Both the position numbers and the translations under genes were made by a program. This document shows, in pieces, positions 51,831 to 62,965 of a stretch of DNA of 64,000 nucleotides (position 1 is its first letter; each line of letters begins with the position of its first letter). The notes under the pieces were generated by a model that was given only the letters and a program-made list of their open reading frames with translations, ran no database searches and was not told the origin of the DNA. The stretch comes from Tillus elongatus (lineage: Eukaryota; Arthropoda; Insecta; Coleoptera; Cleridae), in assembly GCA_964006375.1 (NCBI GenBank), contig OZ023265.1, positions 171,561,943-171,625,942 of the forward strand, written 5' to 3'.

Positions 51831-53340
51831 ATGATTCCAGAATAGTTTCTTTTATCTTTAAACTTGAACATAAGACGTCATATAAGACCGAAACAGTCGT
51901 GGGAGGTGTTTCAATGGTAATTCTACTAATTCTGCAATTAATTGTTACGTATACTTTGAATATAATATCCCGGGCATAAATCCGATCTAAAGTATCACGC
52001 AAATAAAACGTTACTTGACTTATGCTTAGATGGCGCCGAGGGCATCGCGCCTGCCTCCTAAGCAGAAGGTTACGCGATCGAATGCAGCTCGATGAATGTA
52101 AGGTTTTTTATGTTTTATTTTGACATTTAGAGAAACAACAGCGCACAGACTTCATACGTTTTGAACAAGATCTAATTTTTGTTTAAAACGCCTGAATAAG
52201 TTTGTCACCTTTGAGTCTGAAATTATAATTTTGTTACTGTTGATATGGAAAAAACCGGTTTGATTAGGTTGACTAAAACGAAATCATACTGGCGATTAAT
52301 AAGGAAAAATAACTGCTATGTTTATAATTTGGCAGATACTTTACTTTTCTAAATATGAATTAAGTTACCTTCTGGAAATCTTTTGTACAACTTTAATGAA
52401 ATTTGTAATACAAGTTTATTTTAAAGAGACTTGCACTATGTACAGATATAGCAAAATTTAATTCTTTAGCTTCATAGAAAATTGAGTTTTGGGCATTTCT
52501 CACAAGGAGTTAGAACACAAGATTACTTTTTTTGATAATAGAGATATATATCGATGGTAACACTTTCAAAACAATTCTTCAAATGTGCGGGTACTAGGAC
52601 CTCTAAAATCGATCTTCAAGCTTCAAGGTCTGTGTAAGTTTAAAGTATTAACTTTACTAATATGCCGTATAGCAGGAGTGTACAATTTTTATGAAAATTA
52701 GCTACTATAACGTACTTGCTGCGTCCCGAAATTTATTTTGTTGTTTATATTGTGACAATTTATTCGCGCATCGCATGATAAAACTGAATACATTTTTGTA
52801 ATAACATTTAGAATACTTCAAGACATAAAAGCAAAGTATTTTATGCTTGATTAAAACCGCTGCTGTGATGAAATGAAATCCGCGCTTAAAAGAGGTTTCA
52901 AACCTTTCACATAGCACTACTCCCCCTACCTGGTTCACTTCTACGAAATAACACCCACTTATTTTACGATACATATACCTTTACATTTACTTTTCTGTGT
53001 AGGCGTTTGCTTGAAATTTTACCACTCATCTGGGTCATGACCCAAACGTCGTAGACGTGCGTAAGACCCTAGGAATATTTATGCCAGGACAGTTTTGTTT
53101 ATGGACACATTAACTGACAGAGACTAAGTCCGCATTGCTCCACTTCTTTATTCAAATGAGATGTAAAACCTCAAGTCTGCAGCACAATGCGCGAAGCTAT
53201 TTTACTTTGAAAAGTTTTTATGTCCGGGAAAGTCTCCTTATGTCACAGGTGCCACCCGGTTATCGCACGCAGGTTTCGACGATCCTACCCGGCCTGCCGT
53301 TGAAGTAATGCAATATAAAATTTATTGTTTTAAGAGATGT
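51831..53340. other. No gene; (TA)n-family remnants and a tRNA-like segment
   Basis: 52240-52510 is family body. 52545-52735 carries signature-like text (GGTACTAGGACCTC) and a 5' end complement (CGTACTTGCTGCGTCCCG), i.e. a TA-less relic in minus orientation. The rest shows nothing that I recognise. Confidence 0.45.
52028..52100 (+). tRNA. tRNA-Arg(CCT)-like pseudogene or SINE head
   Basis: The anticodon arm CTGCCTCCTAAGCAG gives a 7-base loop with CCT in the anticodon position. A T-arm-like GCGATCGAATGCAG follows. The D-arm (GATGGCGCCGAGGGCATCGC) is degenerate and no acceptor stem closes, so it is a relic and not a working tRNA gene. Confidence 0.4.
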
Positions 53341-53423
53341 GATTAAATGAGTAGAGATTGGAACTTGTGATGAGCACTGATGAGTACAATTTAGAGAACC
53401 CAATTTATCACATGGTACTTTTG

Positions 53424-53471
53424 AGACCTGACGATCGCTTCTCTAACAAAGACAGCGTCATCAGAAGGATA
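53424..53471 (-). ncRNA. Hammerhead-like motif, degraded (PLE terminus)
   Basis: Minus strand: CTGATGAC, weak stem II, GAAGC in place of GAAAC, GATC, GTC, AGG. Its inverted partner lies beyond the BEL insertion at about 59043 (GATGACGCTAAC), so BEL inserted into an inverted pair. Confidence 0.5.
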
Positions 53472-53515
53472 AATAAACTAAAATTAGAACTGATTTTTAG
53501 TTCATTTATCCCTTT

Positions 53516-53791
53516 TGTCCAGGAATCGACGAACAACAGTTCTTGGACACTTATGAATTAATTTGACTAAGTTTTTTAAAGACTTTATTAACAAACAAAA
53601 AAAAAACAAAAAAAACAAAAACCAACGTTATATAACTACCCTACCAGCTACGGTGATTCACCCGAATCTGTCTCTCTACTCTCTTGTTCCGCACCACTAA
53701 TGCGCGGGAGGAATGCAGAGTTGCCAGACGTTATATATTTTAAGAATATGAGTATATTTAAAAAAAACTAAAGTTATATACATTCTAAACA
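53516..53791 (-). repeat. 3' LTR of the BEL-type element
   Basis: 276 bp. It matches 58788-59038 apart from A-rich indels (53600-53635) and scattered substitutions, so the insertion is not recent. Confidence 0.88.
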
Positions 53792-54108
53792 TCCTGGCCG
53801 CCTTAAAGGCTCTTAGGCTTCAAGTACATTTAAAGAATAAAGAAATTAAAGTACATAATAGTTAAATTGTATAAAAAATATGAAATAAAAAGAAATAATA
53901 AAAAGCTCGGGACGCAGCAAGTGCGTTATGGTAGTGAATTTTCATAGAAATGATCTGGCACAAAATATTTTAATTTATTATAACTTTTTTTTCTTGTAAC
54001 ATAGAAATCTAAATTTTGGTGTATAGTTTACTTTTTATATCGTAAACCTACCTACCAAATTTGGTTATCATAGATTTTATATTTTTTAAGATAAAAAATT
54101 TTTTCAAA

Positions 54109-54660
54109 TGAAAACTCAAAATTTTTCCGGAAAACCTCGTCCAATTTTTCTAAAAAACGAACTTGTTAAAGCCATTTACAAAAGGAAGGTACATGCCAAA
54201 TTTTATTAAAATCGGCTTATTACTTTTTGAGATATGAATTTTTTTCAAATGAAAACTCAAAATTTTCGCGGAAAACCACGTCCGATTTTCTTGACTAACA
54301 AACATGTCAAAGCCATTTGTAAAAGTAAGGTATGTGCCAAATTTTATTAAAATCGGCTTATTACTTTTTGAGATATGAATTTTTTTCTAATGAAAACTTA
54401 AAATTTTTCCGGAAAACCTCGTCCGATTTTCCTGACTAACAAACATGTCAAAGCCACTTACAAAAGGAAGGTATGTGCCAAATTTTATTAAAATCGACTT
54501 ATTACTTTTTGAGATATGAATTTTTTTCGAATGAAAACTCAAAATTTTTCCGGAAAACCTCGTCCGATTTTCCTGACTAACGAACTTATCCAAGCTATTA
54601 ACAAAAGAAAGGTACATGCCAAATTTTATCAAAATCGGCCGATTATTTTTTGAGTTATCG
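54109..54660. repeat. Four tandem 141-bp units
   Basis: Each unit starts TGAAAACT and includes CCGGAAAACCTCGTCC and AAATTTTATTAAAATCG. The length is a multiple of three, so frames stay open across units. Confidence 0.92.
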
Positions 54661-54665
54661 GTGTG

Positions 54666-54812
<147 letters not shown>

Positions 54813-54946
54813 ATATAAAAATTGAAACTGACCCCGGATATGGGTTCTAGGGGTCCTAGTTCGCGCTCATTTGCAAAAATTTTTTCAAAATTCCAAAGTC
54901 GGGATCTCCCCATTAGTGAATTTTTTCTACGAAAATTCACTAAAAA

Positions 54947-55325
54947 GGTTGATCTTGCAAAAATGTCTAAACCTTCTATACGAAAAGTCAATTGTCTTGA
55001 TAATAATTATAATAGTCTCACTAATTAGCCTAGTCAATGAATACATAAAAACAGGGTTTGTTTGCAAAAGGTCGGGAAGTTTTGGAACCTGACACATACC
55101 TAGATCTTGGCGTCCTTAATGACCACCTAATTTTGCGAACACACCGTCGCGCCGCTCGCGACGCCATATTATCTTAATTATATAATTAGTCATATTTTCC
55201 TTACCGTGCGTTTTATTGGAAAAATACTTCTATTCAAAATTATTTCTTATAAAATTGTCTACAATTTAGCTGTTAACTATTTTTTGGTCCGATCAATATT
55301 TACAGAGATATAGCTTCTCATATTC
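54947..55325 (+). pseudogene. Inverted copy of the BEL pol end and following sequence
   Basis: 55028-55325 is the inverted counterpart of 57615-57897 (TTTGCAAAAGGT, CCTAGATCTTGG, AATGACCACCT, GATCAATATTTACAGAGATA in the same order). It carries the last codons of pol in plus orientation, whereas the main pol end is in minus orientation. The region before 55028 is probably more of the pol end, too diverged to read. Confidence 0.8.
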
Positions 55326-55590
55326 GGAAAAAAATTAAGTTTTTTGTTAGAGCGCATTTTTTTGATGTGTAAAAGTACGTTTATTTTTCAAATGATGAAT
55401 ATTGACCCAAATACACTAGCAGTGATACGTTAACAGCTAACATATCACCACAAACCCCCCCCCCCCCCGGGCTTGGCCCCCAGGAACGTCTGTTACCCCA
55501 CTCTTTAAAAATCGTTGGTGGGGAACCGGCTGCTAGACAGCGACTAGCGTAATTGCGAGTTTGTAAGCCATTGAATAAACTCGTTTGTCA
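55326..55590. other. Upstream region of the PIN-CXC gene
   Basis: Contains a C-homopolymer at 55456-55469 and GGGCTTGGCCCCCAGG. No promoter motif is decisive. It is not repeated on the other side of the gene. Confidence 0.35.
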
Positions 55591-55592
55591 CA

Positions 55593-55928
55593 ATGGCGGA
55601 AGCAAATTTGTGTTTTATTTGTGACAAAACTATGACTGACAACATTGTAGTAGTCAAAAGAAGGGGTGTTGAAAACTTACTTTTTTGCTCAACACTCTCC
55701 GTTTCCTACAAGCGACTGTGTTATCTCCATTAGTACATGGATTATCGGTAATAGTTCCATCAATTGTCATATGGCGCGTGAAGTTGGTACGACTGCTATG
55801 TAGGACATTATGGACCAGATATTCGCTTCTGTAAAATTTAAAAGGAAAGATAGAGTTTTCCCTCTGTCAACCATCAATTCCAGCATAAAAATCGGTGAGG
55901 TTGTGGTTCCCATTAACTCTTGTATTGT

Positions 55929-55992
<64 letters not shown>

Positions 55993-57402
55993 CAACAATT
56001 GCAAGAATACCTTCATTACGAACTGACACCATTTCCTTTTTCATTATTCACGGAACAAGGTGTGCGAAAGGGGATAAAATCCTCGTTGTATGCTGTCTTT
56101 GAGCCAATTAAGCACACTTTATCGACATCAAATATTCATGCCGTCGACGGAGGACATCTCCTCCATAAAGTCCGTTGGCACATCAATGACCATTTCTCGT
56201 CCATCTGTAGCAAATACATCCAGTATGTTGAAAAACATTACGGCTCAAACACAATCATGGTTTTTGATGGATATCCGGCTGCATATAATAGCACCAATAG
56301 CACCAAAACCGCCGAGCGATTATGGCGTTCACGGGTCCACAAGTCCCTTGAAATAATTTTTGATGAAAGCATGAAGGTGCCTTCATATCAAGAGCGTTTT
56401 TTATCAAATGAGTCAAATAAAGATCGTTTAATCGCCATGCTTAAGACAAAATTCGAGGAAGCTCATTTTCAAGTAAAACAGGCCACAGAAGATGCAGACA
56501 CCCTTATTGTCACTACAGCGTTGGAAATGTCCCTTTTTTATAACTCTGTTTATATTATAGGAGAAGATATAGATTTGCTTGTTCTCCTAACAGCTCTCAG
56601 GCACGTATGGCAATATTTATTTCCGAAAACCAGGGAAAGGAAAAGTCTCCGAGAAAATATACACCACACGCAGCTTAAAATACGATGAAATTGTAGTAGA
56701 CAACATTCTGTTTCTTCACGCATTCAGTGGTTGCGATACCACATCACCTATTTACAATCAGGTAAAAGTGAAATTTTTTTAAAACACTCGAAAACTCTGT
56801 CTCTCAGTGACATTATTGGTATTTACAAAAATCGTGATGCTGAACCCGTTAGCATTGCCGAGGCAGGTGAAAAATTTGTTATTGAATTATATGCGAAAAA
56901 TTTCGAAACCAATTCCACCCTCAACTCATTTCGGTATAACCTTTTTGCCAAGTGCGCTGCAAAACGTACCTTCCATCTTGCTTCTCTACCACCGACAACC
57001 GAGGCCGCCCGACAGAATTCATATAGAATGTACCTTCACGTTCAACAGTGGCTTGGTGTGCAGAAAAATCCACTAGATTGGGGGTGGAAAAAAATCAAGA
57101 GATGACCTGATTGCCATAACTACGCAGAAAGAACCTGCTTTAGCTAACCTTCTCAATTGCATTTCTTGCAAATGTCAAAAAGGTTGTGGTGCTGCGTGCA
57201 GCTGCCGCAAAGCGGGTTTGAAATGCTCCAGAATGTGTGCTGTTTGCAATACTAATGTATGTAGCAATGTAGCCGAAATATGTCTGGATGATGACCATGA
57301 CGACGAACTAGACGTGCTTCAGAACATAAATAGTTTTGCTGAGGATGTCATACAAGATGCGGAGATGTCGGATGATGATTGCGCCGGTCCGTCGGGTCTT
57401 TA
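55593..57402 (+). pseudogene. PIN-like (FEN/XPG-type) nuclease domain + CXC cysteine-rich domain, broken copy
   Basis: The N-terminal part starts ATGGCGGAAGCAAATTTG with an FICDK Cys-containing segment. A (TA)n tract at 55931-55990 interrupts the frame. From 55999 the core reads HAVDGGHLLHKV, IMVFDGYP, TEDADTLIV and YIIGEDIDLLVLL. The spacing and acidic residues parallel those binding metal in FEN1/XPG nucleases (Asp; FDG; E-x-D; ED-x-D). After a frameshift near 56600 comes FLHAFSGCDTTSPIYNQ, then a shift near 56765 and SLPPTTEAARQNSYRMYLHV and DWGWKK. After another shift near 57098 comes a CXC domain (CKCQKGCGAACSCRKAGLKC, then CAVCNTNVCSN) and an acidic tail ending at 57402. Multi-copy genes with this layout exist in invertebrates, but I know no established function. 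This copy is dead. Confidence 0.75.
55931..55990. repeat. (TA)n tract inside a coding region
   Basis: Pure TA run between VPINSCIVK and LQEYLHYELTPFPF. It adds Ile/Tyr codons or breaks the frame. Confidence 0.92.
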
Positions 57403-57614
57403 AATTTGAGAGTCAGAACTGTGGATTAGGCCTACTTGGGATACCACATAAATAAGAAACGCCACCTCATAAGTGGTGTGGAAACAAGAAAAATATCACA
57501 ACCTACATTTTTTTCTCACCTGTAACGTCGCTATAGGTGATAAAACATTGTCTCCCTAACGTCGGGCAACCGTTGCCAGTAGTTGGTGAAACAAATTGCT
57601 TTTTATTCTAAGGC
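57403..57614. other. Spacer between PIN-CXC gene and BEL pol-end repeat
   Basis: No similarity to the corresponding spacer on the left (55326-55590) that I can see. Confidence 0.35.
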
Positions 57615-57763
57615 AAAACTCTTGTTTCCAATTTGAGATGTTATATCTCTGTAAATATTGATCATGCAAAAAATAGTAAAGAACTAAATTATAGACAATT
57701 TTATAAGGAATAATTTTGAATAGAACTATTTTTCCAATCAAACGTACGGTAAGGAAGATATGG
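57615..57763 (-). repeat. Sequence following BEL pol, inverted partner of 55160-55325
   Basis: On the minus strand after the pol stop: CCTTACCGTACGTTTGATTG, ATTCAAAATTATTCCTTATA, GATCAATATTTACAGAGATA. It is shared in inverted orientation with the left fragment. Confidence 0.8.
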
Positions 57764-58617
57764 CTAATTTTCTAATTTCATGCGCCGTGTTCGCAAAATC
57801 AGGTGGTCATTGTGGACCTCAAGATCTAAGTATGTGCTAAGTTTCAAAACTTCCCCACCTTTTGCAAGACCATTTGTTTTCATTGACTGGGCTAAATAGT
57901 CATATATGGTCTCATGTGGGATTGACTGACACTCATACAAGGGTAATGGGCAGATTTTTGAAAATGTTCTCTTAATGACACCATCCTTGGTTTTAATTGA
58001 CGCTACCCGCGAGATTCCATCGGATCTTGGAAACACTTCAACTATGCGGCCAAGTTTACAACCAAATACTGGTAGATGCGTTTCCTTGACCAGCATTAAG
58101 CTGCCTGGCTGCAGTGTTCCCTGATTGTTAACCCATCTTTGCCTAGATTGTAGCTCGTGTATGTACTCTTTTGACCACCTATTCCAGAAATGTTGTTGCA
58201 GAGCTTGAAGGCGTTGGTACATAGACAAACTATTTTCGTTGAATAAAGTGTAGTCTGGATCTGGAGTTGAGGTAATTTTTTTCCCAATAAGGAGGTGAGA
58301 CTGGGTAAGGACGTCTAGGTCGGTTGGATCGGCGGACATTGGATATAAGGACCTGGAGTTTACCACTGCCTCTATTTGAGTCAAAAGTGTATAGAACTCT
58401 TCAAAGGTAAACAATGTATTTTCCATCACTTTGCGAAGGTGATGTTTTACTGTCTTAACACCAGCCTCCCACAATCCCCCAAAATGTGGGAATTGTGATG
58501 GAATCAAGTGCCATGAAATGCCGTCAGTTGTACATTGGGTCTTGATTTCGCCTTGATTATGTTGCAAACATTCGTACAGTTTCCGAAGCTCCTTTCTGAC
58601 CCCAATGTAGTCTGACT
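57764..58617 (-). pseudogene. BEL/Pao Pol C-terminus (integrase end + DUF5641-type domain)
   Basis: On the minus strand: RKELRKLYECLQHNQGEI, then WHLIPSQFPHFGGLWEAGVK, which is the end of the integrase core around the catalytic Glu region. AVVNSRSLYPMS follows. Next is the C-terminal domain (DVLTQSHLLIGK, WNRWSKEYIHELQSRQRW, PGSLMLVKE, LGRIVEVFPRSDG, ICPLPLYE). The frame is open from 58567 to the stop at 57764. Upstream, everything between the leader and this point is deleted. It is a remnant with no independent function. Confidence 0.92.
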
Positions 58618-58787
58618 GTAGCTGCGTTTACTAAAAATGCAGAATCTTAACTGGAGGTAGGTGTAAAGATACCGTCTTGGGTTTCGAGATCTTGAACTAT
58701 TAAATAAGCTTCCGTTGTTAAATTTCTGGAACGCAGAATTGATATTAAAGCAAAACTCACTACATCCGGCTCGAAGGACCACACAAA
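58618..58787 (-). promoter_or_regulatory. BEL leader with primer-binding-like motif
   Basis: On the minus strand directly after the LTR: TTTGTGTGGTCCTTCGAGCC, then about 140 bp leading to the deletion joint near 58617. Confidence 0.6.
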
Positions 58788-59038
58788 TTTCCAGGAATCG
58801 ACGAACAACAGTTCTGTGGACACTTATGAATTAATTTGACTGTTTTTTAAAAACTTTATCAACTAAACAAAACAACGTTATATAACTACCTTACCAGCTA
58901 CCGTGGTTCACTTGAATCTGTCTCTCTACTCTCTTGTTCCGCACCACTAATGCGTGGGAGGAATGCAGGGTTGCCAGACGTTATATATTTTACGAATATG
59001 GGTATAAAAAAAAACTAAAGCTATATACATTCTAAACA
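58788..59038 (-). repeat. 5' LTR of the BEL-type element
   Basis: 251 bp, partner of 53516-53791. Its outer end is followed by CCTTT, the target duplication. Confidence 0.88.
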
Positions 59039-59043
59039 CCTTT

Positions 59044-59680
59044 GATGACGCTAACTTTTTTAGGTCTGAAAACTGTATTGTAACGGATAAGGTTCTTCAG
59101 ATTGTACTTATTTGATGTGATTTTGAAAATTTGTGTTTCAATTTGCCATTTTATTGGCATGGCCAAGAGACTTTAGAAACCTTATGCAACTAAATTGCAG
59201 ATTTCACTTTACTGTACAGACAAGATCTTTATCTTGTTATTCTGGCTACGTGAATTTTGTCTTTTATTTTTAGCGAATTTTCTCTAAAAAATATATATTT
59301 TTAACAATAATAAAGCTGTTTTTATTAATTTTGGTATACACGTAGCTTTCATAGAAGCTTATGCACATACCAAAATTGAAGTTTCCACGTTTATAGATTA
59401 ATAAATTATTAGAGTTTGAAATAAATTCGCTACCGTGAAGCTCTTACTTCGTTTGCACTTTTTATAATCAATATTTTATAAGACAAAACGATAACGGATT
59501 AAATGCTCTAAAATAATGGGTCTTGGCTAATCACAAGGCTAAAAGCCAAATTTGTCACAATTAATTGTCAAAATCGGCGCTTTTTAAAGAAATATTCTGG
59601 AGCAGACGCAGTTTATAAGGGACATGTGTTGCGTGAAATGTGCCTTACAAGGTCATATATTTCTGTTTCAACAGTTACAT
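59044..59680. other. PLE terminal relic and (TA)n-family relic, no gene
   Basis: 59043-59130 is a degraded PLE terminus (GATGACGCTAAC, then GTTCTTCAGATTGTACTTAT). 59273-59462 carries AGCGAATTTTCTC and a complementary AAATTCGCTACCGTGAAGC end, a small relic of the (TA)n family. Confidence 0.5.
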
Positions 59681-59724
59681 AAGTACACTTGGAGTACCCA
59701 AATCACCACAACACATTTTAAAAG

Positions 59725-59768
59725 ACCTAACGATCGTTTCGCTAACAAAGTTAGCTTCATCAGAGGAT
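59725..59768 (-). ncRNA. Hammerhead-like ribozyme motif (PLE terminus)
   Basis: Minus strand matches the copy at 18943-18987: CCT, CTGATGA, A, GCTAAC-TTT-GTTAGC, GAAAC, GATC, GTT, AGG. It lies downstream of the PLE coding relic, as expected for a 3' terminal repeat. Confidence 0.65.
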
Positions 59769-59769
59769 G

Positions 59770-60330
59770 AAAATATTCTAACCGACTTCTACATCTACAT
59801 GTATTTATATTTACTTTCTCGTCATTAACGTGGTGATTATTATCCCAAATATGTCGGGCAACGAAAGATCTATATAGTCCCGTATTTTAATTGTGCTAAG
59901 TGTTCTTTGAATCTAATTGCAATATATCTTTTTGTTTGTCCGACGTATTTCAGATCACAATCTTTACAACTTATTTCATAAATTCACTACATTTTGGCCT
60001 TACTATCCTTGTCTTTTGGGTTACCTAGCAGGTTTCTTAAAGTATTTTTTTCGAAAAGGTTAATTGCAAGTTGGCTTTTTTAAAAATATCTAGACCCCTC
60101 GTGATTCGAGGTTCAAAAGGTAAGCAAACAAAGCTTATTCTACTGTCTCTCTTATAAACGTAGTTGATTCTGCTAACATTCTCTTTGTTTTCTGTTTGTT
60201 AATTAATTTTTCGACTAGACAAGCAGTGTATCCGTTATATTCGGCCACGTTCTTAATATAATTTAATTCTTCGGTATCTCTACTTTTACTTAAAGGAAAG
60301 TTAATTAACCTTACTAAAACATTCGGACTG
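59770..60330 (-). pseudogene. PLE relic: linker and GIY-YIG region
   Basis: On the minus strand: RLINFPLSKSRDTEELNYIK, then AEYNGYTACLVEKLINK (the linker after the reverse transcriptase), then stop-ridden sequence with a CDLKYVGQTKR-like GIY-YIG remnant near 59925-59960. It ends in the hammerhead-like terminus. The 5' part is replaced by a mariner-like fragment at about 60335. Confidence 0.75.
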
Positions 60331-60334
60331 GCCA

Positions 60335-60480
60335 TCGTTAAATCAGGACTACTGAGTGGCCAGCGTATTGTTCTATTGTTTGTAGTGAAATAGTTTTTGA
60401 CAGGAAGGATATTGTGTGGTGGAGTTCCATCTTGTTGCCAAATCAATTTTACAACCACAGGTAGTTCGTCATAGCTTCCT
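60335..60480 (-). pseudogene. DDE transposase fragment (Tc1/mariner-like)
   Basis: The minus strand reads LIWQQDGTPPHNILPVKNYF, then IRWPLSSPDL. It corresponds to the second catalytic Asp motif (QDGAPPH) and the WPxxSPDL motif of this superfamily. It is fused in the same frame to PLE sequence, which makes a chimeric open frame (60135-60458). Confidence 0.75.
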
Positions 60481-60704
60481 CGATAGAAGATTGCAGAATA
60501 TGGAAGAGTAGGCCGTGTAGGCTATAAGATCAGCAATATTTGCTAAAGTAGGCCGTGTAGATACAAAAAAAATGTTTGAATAACGTTGTCGTGGATAATT
60601 GTCAGGAGAAGTTGGCTAAAATTTCTTTACAAAAAATCAATTTATTTGTAAGTTAATTTAGCAGATATTTCTGAGTTTAAGATAAAAGTATTGAATTTTC
60701 AGCC

Positions 60705-62095
60705 AGCCTGCTTAATGTAAAAACTTTATTAGGACAAAACATCGTCTGGTTAGGAAAAAAGTAAAGTAAATAAGCTTTCAAACCATTCAAGGCACATCAA
60801 AATCCGTCGACGCGTTTCCAAATTACAGTGCTTTAAAAACATCAGTACCAATATTTTTTCACACTTTCTTTATTTCGCCCTGCATAAAATACCAAAAGGT
60901 CTTCGTAAAGAAACTGACGAAAACGCCTGGAGATATTGATATTATCTCGCTTATTATCCATAATGGGAGACGTATTTTAACCAGCCTGCATAATGTAAAA
61001 ACTCCATTTGGAAAAACATCGTCTGGTTAGGAAGAAAGTAAAGTAAATAAGCTTTCAAACCATTCAAGGCACATCAAAATCCGTGGACGCGTTTCCAAAT
61101 TACAGCGCTTTAAAGACATCAGTTCCAAGATTTTTTCACACTTTCTTCGTTTCGCCCTGCATAAAACGCCAAAAGGTCTTCATCAAGAAACTGACGAGAA
61201 CGTCTGCAGATATTGGTATTAGCTCGCTATTATCCATAATGGGAGACGTATTTTTAGCCAGCCTGCATAATGTAAAAACTTCATTTGGACAAAACACCGT
61301 CTGTTTAGGAAAAAAACTAAGGTAAATAAACTTTCAAACCATTCAAGCCCCATCAAAATCTGTCGACGCGTTTCCAAATTACAGTGCTTTAAAAACATCA
61401 GTACCAAGATTTTTTCACACTTTCTTGGTTTTGCCTTGCATAAAACGCCAATAGGTCTTCATCAAGAAACTGACGAAAACGTCTGGAGATATTGATATTA
61501 GCTCGCTTATTATCCATAATGGGAGACGTATTTTTAGCCAGCCTGTATAATGTAAAAACTTAATTTGGACAAAACATCGTCTGGTTAGGAAAAAACTAAG
61601 GTAAATAAACTTTCAAACCATTCAAGCCCCATCAAAATCTGTCGACGCGTTTCCAAATTACATTGCTTTAAAAACATCACTACCAAGATTTTTTCACACT
61701 TTTTTGGTTTCGCCGTGCATAAAACGCCAAAAGGTCTTCATCAAGAAACTGACGAAAACGTCTGGAGATATTGATATTAGCTCGCTTATTATCCATAATG
61801 GGAGACGTATTTTTAGCCAGCCTGTATAATGTAAAAACTTAATTTGGACAAAACCTCGTCTGGTTAGGAAAAAACTAAACTAAATAAGCTTTCAAACCAT
61901 TCAAGGCCCTTCAAAATCCGTTGACACGTTTCCAAGTTACAGTGCTTTAAAAATATCACTACCAATATTTTTCACACTTTCTTTGTTTCTCTCTGCATAA
62001 AATGCCAAAAGGTCTTAATCAAGAAATTGACGAAAACGTCTGGAGATTTGGTATTAGTTCGCTTATTATCTATAATGGAAGACATCATATATTTT
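60705..62095. repeat. Five tandem ~279-bp units
   Basis: AGCCTG(C/T)ATAATGTAAAAACT starts units near 60705, 60983, 61260, 61540 and 61819. Each includes ACGCGTTTCCAAATTACA and GCGAAACC-complement text. Units differ by scattered substitutions and the last is the most divergent. No coding capacity is conserved across units. Confidence 0.92.
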
Positions 62096-62279
62096 TTTAC
62101 ACAAAATTGCGGAAAACGAAACTTTACAGCATTTACACGGCTTTATTTTACACCCAGTATAACATGAAATTTTTAACTTTTCCAAAAAATTGTGTTCTTC
62201 TGCATAATCTAGACGAAGAGGGCTTTTGCGCAGTGCAAACAACATAGAAAAGTGAACTTATAAAAAAATAACAACCACT

Positions 62280-62410
62280 AAGTACAATTGGGGGAACCCA
62301 ATTCATCACAATACAGTTGTTAGACCTGACGATCGTGAGGTCTAAAAACTGCATTGAGTTGAATTGGGTTCTCCAGATTGTACTTATCAGTGCTCATCAC
62401 ATGTACCAAA
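62280..62410. mobile_element. Inverted pair of PLE terminal repeats, core deleted
   Basis: Left AGTACAATTGGGGGAACCCA and right TGGGTTCTCCAGATTGTACT are inverted. They meet at AGACCTGACGATCGTGAGGT, where the ribozyme core is missing. Confidence 0.7.
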
Positions 62411-62965
62411 CTTCACCCAAATTAAGAACTAATTGGAAATTGTGCTAAAAATTGATTTTGCCGATCTTTTTGTTTTCTACTTCAGCTTCCTTTTCTTAGA
62501 CGGTAATTGTGCGTTTAATTCTCACTTGTTTTTCTCGTTTTGGTACTATATCCATCTTTATCCTAGTCTTTCTTTAAAATAATGTTTCTAAATATTTAAC
62601 CCTCGTTGTTTTCTTGTCAGTCCTTGTAGATATGTACCTTCTGCAGTGTCACATTTTATTCTAATCTGCAAGTGACAGAGACAACACCCGAATGAACTGT
62701 TCCTCAAAACATTCAACTGTTTCTGACGTTGAGAAACATATTTCCAGACGTTGAAATTAATATTTCACGTACGTCACAGGTTTCTTATACGATAAAAAAT
62801 AAATAAAAATAATGTACCACACGAGCTTCAGTTGACGGGGTGAAATATAATTCAGCGACACACAGGGTGAGTTAATGATCGAATAAACTAAGTTTGTCGT
62901 TTGTTCTTAATTTTTTAAATCAAATGTGGACATATTATATTATATGATGACTAGGGGTGCGTATT
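62411..62965. other. No recognisable gene
   Basis: Ordinary AT-rich sequence with no supported frame. Confidence 0.35.

Noticed and set aside
60705..62247. Frames within the 279-bp array, including 80 and 81 codons
   Set aside because: The frames are not conserved between units.
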